A DNA stretch of 14,078 nucleotides from Dissophora ornata (lineage: Eukaryota; Mortierellomycota; Mortierellomycetes; Mortierellales; Mortierellaceae): positions 1 to 14,078 of the forward strand of contig MU617393.1 in NCBI GenBank assembly GCA_025201705.1. The letters are read 5' to 3'. The position numbers and the translations under genes were made by a program. This document shows, piece by piece, positions 7,621 through 14,078 of this stretch. The notes under the pieces are model-generated. The model made no database searches and was not told where the DNA came from. It saw only the letters and a program-made list of their open reading frames with translations. Within the stretch, counting starts at the first letter, position 1; every line of letters starts with the position of its first letter.

Positions 7621-10600
7621 TCATGGTGAAAGAGAAGGGAGCGTCTTGCCAGACAGGTTGGAATGATTCGTGATTTGGTTATTTACAGGCGCGTCGGATG
7701 CGGGATTATTAGTCGCATTAATAGAAGAGGAAGACCCCGGAGTGGATGCAATTGCGGCTGCTGCTGCTGCTGCATTGACGCCACTGTTGCCTGTACCTCT
7801 CCGAGATCTAGAGATACTAGAACGTGGACTCGAGTTCTGGAAATCAACCTGACTAGAAGAGTTGGAAGGTGTGCTACCTCGGCGGCGGTTAGGTGCCCAA
7901 CCGCCAACAATCGATGTCGCGACCAGAGATGGAACCATCGCACCGGCATGGAGTACATGGCGCTCGCTCCTATCAGAGTCGGTCGAAAGACGGCCACCAC
8001 GGATTGACTTGAAGACCGAGAGCTCGGATTGGACCTTGGAGATTGCAGAGTTCCAGACGAGACCGTCACGGCTTGGGTAGACATTATGCCCACTGCTAGA
8101 AATTGAGTTGGCCCGGTTTGAATTGATGGAGGTAGGGATTGAGTTGGCGCGGCCAAAATCGTAGTTGGCATTTGCAGGGTAGCTCTCAAAGTTGGGGAGA
8201 GCGCCATGGGTAGGCTCGGTATGGTCAATCCACTTCTTGAGACCACCAAAGACCTCATCAGGGATCAGACGGAGGATGACACCGACAGGAATGGAGAGAA
8301 GACCCAAAAGAATGCAAATCACCCACTGAACACCGTTAAGACTTTCTGTCTGGAAGGCAGCACCTCCAAACTCGACAATGATCACCTGGAAGACAACCAT
8401 GATGACAAAGATGACCGTAAAGTAGTGGTTCTGGAGCATGCCCGAAAAGATGTTGAGACGGTTATCGAGTCGACGACAGTTGATTTCGTTAAAGATCTGC
8501 ATGAACACAAACGTGTTGAAGACCATGGTGTTCAGTTCCTGGCGTTTGAAGGTCGTGTATGCTTTGCCAATGTTGGCGTTCTGGGCGACTCTGTCTTGGA
8601 GGTAGTCTGGGATTTCATCGTAGTCGAGGATATCCATACCCTTGTACTCCAAAACAAATGTGATGATGAGTTGCAAGATGGCCTCGCCAATAATCATCTT
8701 CCACATCGTGAACGAGATCAGAGGTGCAGTGCGGGGCTCGGGTTGGCGATCCAAGAGCTCGGGTGTTGGGGGGTCAGTTGCAAGAGCCAAGGCAGCCAAG
8801 GTATCCATGATCAAGTTGATCCACAAAAGTTGGACCGCAGACATAACAGGTTTTTGGGAGTCAGACACAACGGCAGTGACGAACGTCAAGACAACAGCCG
8901 TAATATTGACTGTAAGCTGGAACTGCAGGAACTTTTTGACAGAATCGTTGACAGCGCGACCCCAAAGGATGGCTTTGACAATGCTTGAAAAGTTGTCATC
9001 CATCAAGATGATGGAAGACGCCTCTTTGGCGACCTCAGTACCAGCAAGACCCATAGAGAAACCAATGTCTGACATCTTGAGGGCTGGGCCATCATTCGTA
9101 CCGTCGCCTGTTACAGCAACAATCTCGCCCATAGCCTTGAGACGACCGACAAGAGTTTTCTTGTCTTCGGGACTCGAGCGGGCAAGGACCTGAAGACGGG
9201 GGATCACAGCATCCATCTCTTCACCACTCAGAGCACGGAACTTGGGTCCTTCCATGATGATACCACCCTGCGTGTAGATACCACATTGAGTGGCAATCGA
9301 CTTTGCAGTCAAAATGTTATCTCCAGTGACCATACGGACAAAGACACCAGCGCGCTGGCAGGCCAAAACGGCATCGGGAACACCTTCACGAAGAGGATCT
9401 TCAATACCGACAATACCAATCAAAGTCAAACCACTTTCTGCAACAGCCGAAAATGGGACCTCGCCATCCTGGTTCAACTCGATATCCGCTGGTGGCCACG
9501 ACTCGAAATCACGGTAGGCAACGCCGATGGTACGAAGGGACTGGGTGGCGTACGAGATGATGGTCTTGTGAATCTGGGTCTGAATATCGTCGTTGATCTC
9601 CAACTCTGTCGTCTCAGCATTGCGATCCTTCTCGGACAGGGGAGTGCTCTGATCAGCGGCAGAAGAGACCTGGAGAATCTTGTTGCATCGCTTCATAATG
9701 ATCTCGGAAGCGCCCTTGGCATGGAGACGGAACTTTTTGGGCCCCATCTGAACAATGGTCGCCATAGATTTGCGTTCTGATGAGAAAGGGAACAAGTGGG
9801 CAACGGGCACGGCCTCGCGGAGCTTACGGTAGTCAGTGCCACCAATCTTTTTCGAGAAATCAAGCAGTGCGACTTCGGTTTTGGAGCCAATGAAGGAGAG
9901 ATTGCCCTTGTCATCCTCGCTCTCAAAGGCTGAAGAGTTGATGGCAATAGCTTCATGCATCAGTTTGGTCACTGCGGGGGGCAGGCTGGCGACGAGCTGG
10001 TTCATGGGGACTGCATGCTTGTTAATAGCGATGTTAGCACGCTGGTTTGTCTCGCCCTCTGCTGAATCGGCGATGAACCGCGTGTTGATGCCAAGTGTTC
10101 CAGCGACGACGGTCATACTACAATGGAGAAAGAGTTGATGTTAGATAAAGTGCAAACATTGAGCGATATAAAGGAAGCTAGCTATACATCTGCAGATAGA
10201 CGTACCGATTCTGGGTCAAGGTTCCTGTCTTGTCAGAGCAGATGGTCGTGGCGTTACCCATGGTCTCGCAGGCAGCGAGCACACGAACCAGGTTGTTGTC
10301 CTTCAGCATACGTGTGGTGGCAAATGCGAGGGCCAGGGTGACCGCCAAGGGAAGACCCTCGGGCACGGCGACGACAATGACGGTAACAGCAGCAATAACA
10401 ATGTTGACCAAGCTCGCGACAATATCGGTCGTGGAAGGTTTTCCATTGATCTTGAAGCCAACAAAATAGCGGATGACGAGGACAATCAGCATGAGCAAGG
10501 CAGCCAAACTGCCGAGCTTGGCGATCTGCTCCGCAAGGCCATTGAGCTTGGCCTGAAGCGGAGTTTCCTCAGGTTCGGTGCGGAGGGACATCATTGTCCT

Positions 10601-11997
10601 GCCGTGGAAACTGTTCTGGCCAACACCGGTGACAACATAGGTACCGACACCCTCGAGGACCTTGGATCCGGAGATGATGAAGGGATCGACGCCGTGGATT
10701 GCATGGGCATGCTCTGCAATGACATCGATGCCCTCGTGGTTGGTCTGGATCTTGGTTTCGGGCTGCGAGGCGGCATAGGCATCTTCCAGTATCTTGTATT
10801 CCTCGGCCGTGACCTTCTTGACAGCGTCCGACTCTCCCGTCATGGCGGATTCATCGCACTTGAGGTTGTGTCCGCCGAGATAGATACCGTCTGCTGCGAT
10901 GACATCACCGGGCTCGAGATGGAGAACGTCGCCAACAACAATGTCAAAGACCGAGAGCAAGACCGTTTCGCCATTGCGGAGAGCCTTGACTTCGCGGTCT
11001 TCCTTCTTGGCATTCAGGGTGCGGAACTGAGCTTCCTTCTGGTAATCGTTGACGGATCCAACCATGACGACGATGACGACGGCGGCTAGGATGGCAACAC
11101 CCTCAACCCAAGAGATCTTGGATGCGGTGGTGTAAACCATGACGAAATCCTTTGTGTATTGCTCCTCGGGCTCATGGACCGTTCCATAGTCGACATAGAC
11201 ACCGAGAGCGATGGAAATAACGGCGGCAATCAACAGCAGGATCTAATTGGAGCAAGGGCAGGAGCGCTGTCAGAATTGAGGTTCAACGGCAGCAGCAGCG
11301 GTTGGACAAGGCTGGGCCAAATGTGGACACCAAAAAGCTGTGATAATCACTGGGTGCAGGGTCCAGTACAAGTACAGCACACCGTACACAGGAAATTAGC
11401 CCCTCATTATTATCAGACTGCCCCAGGAAGGTTTGGAAGGTTTGGAAGGGGGCATGATTTACAGATCGGGGGGGAGCGTAATTCTTCAGGGCACAGACAG
11501 AGATGGGGGAGTATTGCAAGGGACTGAACGCTGAAGTCGGGTTCACTCACAAGAATCTTTTCCTGCAGGGCCATCCACATGAGCTCAAAGATTGACTTTG
11601 GCTTGCGCTTGGGAAGCACATTGCTTCCAAAGTACTGCTCGCGATCCTCCATGGTGACTAAAGAGTCATGAGTCGGCGATTCCTTTTCGTCTGAAGATGA
11701 GACAACCGCCGAAAGGGGTTTGTGTAAGGTTGTGAGGCCCTTGATGGGGTCAGCGTGAAGCCCGGCGAGCACGCCCTGGATACCGCCGTATTCCTGGAGC
11801 TTTTCGGGCGACTTTGGGTCAATCAAGTCCATGAGCTCATCAGGGATGAATGAGAAGGGTCCGTTGTTGGCTGGCCGGGAGTCCACGAACGTTGACGCTA
11901 TGGTCATGGTATGTTGTGGGGAGGCAGAAGAAGAAGGAGCTGAGGTCGCATCCGAAGAGGAGGAAAGGCCGATTTCGGCCTTTTCCTTGAAAGACAT
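7621..11997 (-). CDS. PMC1: P2B-type Ca2+-transporting ATPase (PMC1/PMCA family), 3 exons
   Basis: The exons are 11997-11551, 11242-10206 and 10117-7621, with introns of 308 and 88 nt. The spliced frame is 3981 nt (1326 residues). The pump uses ATP to move Ca2+ out of the cytosol, into the vacuole in yeast or across the plasma membrane in animals. Visible motifs are TGES at 284-287 (actuator), PEGLP at 443-447 in membrane helix M4, the phosphorylated Asp486 in DKTGT, FSSERKSM near 606, the nucleotide-binding KGASE at 629-633, and TGDGTND at 831-837. Membrane helix M6 has Asn929 and Asp933 in NLIMDT. M5 lacks the SERCA-type Glu, so a single Ca2+ site is expected, as in PMCA pumps. The N-terminus (about 45-90) carries the fungal PMC1-like FxFxPDELMDL and GGIQGVLAGL block. 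The tail after about 1115 is some 210 residues long, Ser/Asn/Ala-rich, and contains a PMCA-like calmodulin-binding helix. Family is certain; vacuole versus plasma membrane cannot be decided from sequence. Confidence 0.96.
7993..8055 (-). other. Predicted calmodulin-binding autoinhibitory helix in the Ca2+-ATPase tail
   Basis: Residues 1183-1203 line up without gaps on the calmodulin-binding helix of animal PMCA pumps. Trp1183 matches the Trp anchor. Then come Ile1187, Lys1189-Val1190-Gln1191, Leu1194, Val1196-Phe1197-Lys1198, Ile1200-Arg1201. The animal sequence has Leu, Arg-Ile-Gln, Ile, Val-Val-Lys, Phe-Arg at the same places, so the second anchor Phe is Ile here. In animals this helix blocks the pump until Ca2+-calmodulin removes it. 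The match is visible in sequence; binding is an inference. Confidence 0.65.
8101..8151 (-). repeat. Duplicated RANSI motif (36-bp repeat) before the calmodulin-like helix
   Basis: RANSI occurs at residues 1151-1155 and again at 1163-1167, a 12-residue step, with matching DNA (GATTGAGTTGGCGCGG-like versus AATTGAGTTGGCCCGG on the plus strand). Each copy gives an Arg-x-x-Ser context that could be phosphorylated. The pair ends 15 residues before Trp1183 of the calmodulin-like helix. Confidence 0.6.
10118..10205 (-). other. Intron 2 of the Ca2+-ATPase gene (88 nt)
   Basis: The donor is GTACGT at 10205 and the acceptor is TTGTAG ending at 10118, with an ATCTAAC branch-like site about 24 nt before the end. 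It splits the Arg codon directly after the catalytic DKTGTLTQN, and splicing yields TLTQNRMTVV, the sequence expected in every P-type Ca2+ pump. This makes the borders very secure. Confidence 0.93.
11243..11550 (-). other. Long intron 1 of the Ca2+-ATPase gene (308 nt)
   Basis: The donor is GTGAGT at 11550 and the acceptor is TTAG at 11246-11243, with a TTCTGAC branch-like site about 35 nt before the acceptor. Removal joins ALQEKIL to ILLLIAAVISIAL, restoring the first membrane helix of the pump, phase 0. It is more than three times as long as the other introns here. It contains a short direct repeat (GGAAGGTTT, near 11426-11448 on the plus strand) and C-rich runs. Retention would add 45 codons and a stop, giving a short product without pump domains. 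Confidence 0.85.
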
Positions 11998-12609
11998 TAT
12001 GCTTTTTTATGAATGGAACACCGGGGTTGAATGAAAAGGATTGCTTCCGGTGGAGGGGGCTATGGGACTATGGAAGTGGTGGATGGGAGTGTGGGTTGTA
12101 GATAGACGGAACAGCGTGGGTGAGCATGCGACCAGGGGCAGTAAATGCAACGGTATCAGCAACACGATGAGGGCTGGTCGTAGCGGGTAGTAGAGAGGAA
12201 GTAGTAGTTTAATCGGTGGAGGAAGCAAACATGTTTTTTTCGGAAAAGTTGGAAGGAGCGTTTATACTTATAGTATCAGTTTATATTGTAAACGATTGAA
12301 AACAGAAACAAAGTAACAAATACAAAAGGGGTAGTAATGCAGATGGAAGACTAGGAAAGGCCACAAAACAGAATTCGAAGAAGCACAAAGCATTAGCCAA
12401 CATGCTGTACAAACGGGAAACAGAATACAAACTGTGCCTTGCAATCGTGGGAACAGCAGCTGAATTCGATTGGCGATTGTGAAAGCGAGGGAAGGGCGAG
12501 GGAAGGCGAGAGCTGGAGTGGTGCCGAATAAGAACTCTGGGAAACCCTGTTGTAGACATTGTCAACATGTCTGCTGTCGTGCCGAGCGGAGTTTTCATCC
12601 TGCACTGCA

Positions 12610-12637
12610 GTGTACAGTACAATGCAGGTGTACAGTA
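12610..12637. repeat. Direct repeat GTGTACAGTA x2
   Basis: GTGTACAGTA occurs at 12610-12619 and 12628-12637, an 18-bp step, each preceded by a GCAG-like sequence. It sits about 620 bp upstream of the Ca2+-ATPase start codon. A paired site for a transcription factor is possible, but no known factor is implied by the sequence. Confidence 0.5.
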
Positions 12638-12791
12638 GCTCGGGTGCCAGACGACAATAAGGGTCAACCCGGTGCAACCTAGATTTGTTCCACTGGAAGG
12701 GTCGTTTAGCAAGCTCGACCAGTGCGCGTGAAGGTTGATGGCCAAGGGCCGCATGACACAAGAGTGCCCATTTTAGGGGACCTTGGCGGGG

Positions 12792-12810
12792 TGTGCGTGG
12801 CACACGCACA
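12792..12810. repeat. Perfect palindrome TGTGCGTG-GCA-CACGCACA
   Basis: Eight-base arms are exactly complementary around a 3-base spacer. It lies about 800 bp upstream of the Ca2+-ATPase start. It may be a binding site for a dimeric regulator or a chance hairpin. Confidence 0.6.
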
Positions 12811-13677
12811 AAAGAACAGAAACGATGGAACAGCGAGAAGGTTCGAATTATTGTGACCAAAGCCAAAATCAATATTCAAGCTTTTCTTCACATTTACCCG
12901 TCTCCGCCATACATCCATTAGAATCACTCGCTTCGTCAGCGAAAGACGGCGCCTGCACGCAGGGCCTAGTCCTGAGCTTTCCCACCAGCCTACGTGAGAT
13001 CTCTTCCCTGCTGCAGTCCGACGCAGTAACTGCAGCTTTTACAACACAGATTGCTTGACCACAATGGAAAGATAGGAGTCCGGTAGTTGACCTCTAATCG
13101 AACCCCGATGAAAAAAAAAACCTGCATCTAGGCTTAAAGTAGTCATCACGTCTAACAGCGACAACGTCGTGAGACCTTCCAAGCATTCGAGGGATTTTGA
13201 GAGTCGTCCAAAGCACTCGATAAACACGCCCTCCACCATTCTAGTTATCGTCTTTTCAGCCCGAACCCATCCCTGCTCATCCTTGTTCCTCATGCTCCCG
13301 TTCCTCTCAATCTTTCTCCTATTTTCGATATATGTCTTTAGATTACCGAGAGTTGGTACTCATATTCGTGTACGCCGACATTTGGTCACATAATAGTCAT
13401 TCTCGACAGCAACGCTAAATAAAGCGGTCGTTGGCTGTCGTCCCAATGAAATCGAGTTCCTGCCTGCACCGGACTCGTTGCTCATCCATCAAATGTCGCC
13501 TCCAAAAAAAAAAAAAAAAATGAGATGATTATGTTCATTAAATCAATCTGAGACTTATCCAAGCACATTCGCCCAAAACTCCAAAGTTTTCCCCCAAAAA
13601 TAAAATGGTTATTGAGCCCCTGTTCAAACGAGCCGGACCGTTTCTTTGAAGTGAACTTGACAAAAATACGCGATCAA

Positions 13678-13698
13678 CCCCTCCCCTCCCCTCCCCCC
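13678..13698 (-). other. Potential G-quadruplex, minus strand
   Basis: Read on the minus strand, the tract is G6-A-G4-A-G4-A-G4. Four G runs of at least four bases separated by single-base loops form the most stable class of intramolecular quadruplex in vitro. It lies in noncoding DNA. Confidence 0.7.
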
Positions 13699-13961
13699 TA
13701 GCCCGAGATTTTTTGCTCCACATCCATCTATATTGGTAGGTAGTTGAGGACAGTAATATTGCCAACATTGGGTAATTTCATTTTACAGCTATTTCTATCC
13801 TTGTCGATCGACATGGTTTTGCTCATGGAAAAATCGCTCTTGATTTTTCAGCAAAGTAGCAGCTTTTTTTTTTAAAATTAAACATGTGCAAGATGAGCGC
13901 CATTCTTCGGATTACTGACTTGCTTCCTTTCGAAGGGTCACTGGAAGACTATGTTGTTGTT

Positions 13962-13985
13962 GGGGGAGGGGAGAGGGGAGGGGGG
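13962..13985 (+). other. Potential G-quadruplex, plus strand
   Basis: The plus strand reads G5-A-G4-AGA-G4-A-G6, again four long G runs with loops of one to three bases. It faces the opposite way from the tract at 13678-13698, 263 bp to its left, and shares the GGGGA unit with it. Confidence 0.7.
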
Positions 13986-14078
13986 ATTGTTTGGACTGTT
14001 ACAGAGGTGGCGTGGGCGAATGCATGCATGGGAAATGATTTTCACGTCGGTCGGTGTTTGAAGACAGATGCGTGATGC

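Larger units (their letters stand above)
11998..14078. other. Two-kilobase region without a supported gene
   Basis: The left part should hold the leader and promoter of the minus-strand Ca2+-ATPase. No frame in the region carries a recognisable domain. The longest ones (12281-12754 and 12393-12872, minus) overlap each other out of frame and look random. Items that can be seen are a direct repeat GTGTACAGTA at 12610-12619 and 12628-12637, a palindrome at 12792-12810, an A17 tract at about 13504-13520, and two G-rich tracts at 13678-13698 and 13962-13985. The right end could be the promoter of a gene beyond the window. Confidence 0.5.

Noticed and set aside
8206..8988. 260-codon plus-strand frame
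   Set aside because: It lies wholly antisense to the large third exon of the Ca2+-ATPase, has no domain, and its composition mirrors the coding strand; a codon-bias shadow.
10604..11089. 161-codon plus-strand frame
   Set aside because: Antisense to exon 2 of the Ca2+-ATPase, Asp-rich at its end only because it reads the reverse of a Val/Ile-rich membrane helix.
11283..11546. 87-codon minus-strand frame within intron 1 of the Ca2+-ATPase, considered as an extra exon
   Set aside because: Its sequence has no likeness to P-type pumps, and splicing straight from 11551 to 11242 restores the first membrane helix in phase.
12837..12860. GGTTCGAATT, reminiscent of a tRNA T-loop
   Set aside because: The flanking bases do not form a T stem or acceptor stem, and no D-arm or anticodon arm fits upstream on either strand.
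12281..12872. Overlapping 157- and 159-codon minus-strand frames upstream of the Ca2+-ATPase
   Set aside because: They overlap out of frame, have no recognisable domain and no periodicity; most likely chance open frames in promoter DNA.

Overview
The window looks like nuclear DNA of a filamentous fungus, probably an early-diverging lineage such as Mucoromycota; Mortierellales is a guess from overall style, not a proof. Two genes are interrupted by introns with GT..AG ends. Five of the six introns are 83-90 nt, and several carry yeast-like branch sites, including a perfect TACTAAC at 2864-2870 (minus strand). Intergenic DNA is rich in A/T homopolymers, coding DNA has fungal Ser/Gln/Ala/Gly runs, and a polyadenylation-type AATAAA follows one gene.

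Layout, left to right: 1-857 is gene-poor DNA beyond the 3' end of the first gene. 858-4544 (minus) is a five-exon gene for a 1114-residue golgin of the TMF1/Sgm1 family. It is recognised by three conserved blocks: an N-terminal helix, a central PLLRQIEALQ block and the C-terminal Rab6-binding coiled coil. 4688-5032 (minus) is a small unassigned ORF just upstream of TMF1. 5033-6295 is intergenic and promoter DNA. 6296-7279 (plus) encodes a 327-residue Gln-rich protein built on an 11-residue (hendecad) periodicity that I cannot assign to a family. Its 3' flank has a terminator-like hairpin and an AATAAA. 7621-11997 (minus) is a three-exon gene for a 1326-residue P2B-type Ca2+-ATPase (PMC1/PMCA family). 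It converges on the hendecad gene, with 341 bp between the two stop codons. 11998-14078 is about 2 kb with no convincing gene: first the Ca2+-ATPase leader and promoter, then a region with two potential G-quadruplexes on opposite strands.

The genes do not form a pathway. TMF1 tethers vesicles at the Golgi, the Ca2+-ATPase clears cytosolic calcium, and the hendecad protein is unknown. The observations most worth following are (i) the 33-bp / 11-residue periodic protein, with paired hydrophobic residues every 11 positions, and (ii) a C-terminal segment of the Ca2+-ATPase that matches, position by position, the calmodulin-binding autoinhibitory helix of animal PMCA pumps. Exon joins were worked out by hand; both spliced reading frames close exactly (3345 and 3981 nt).
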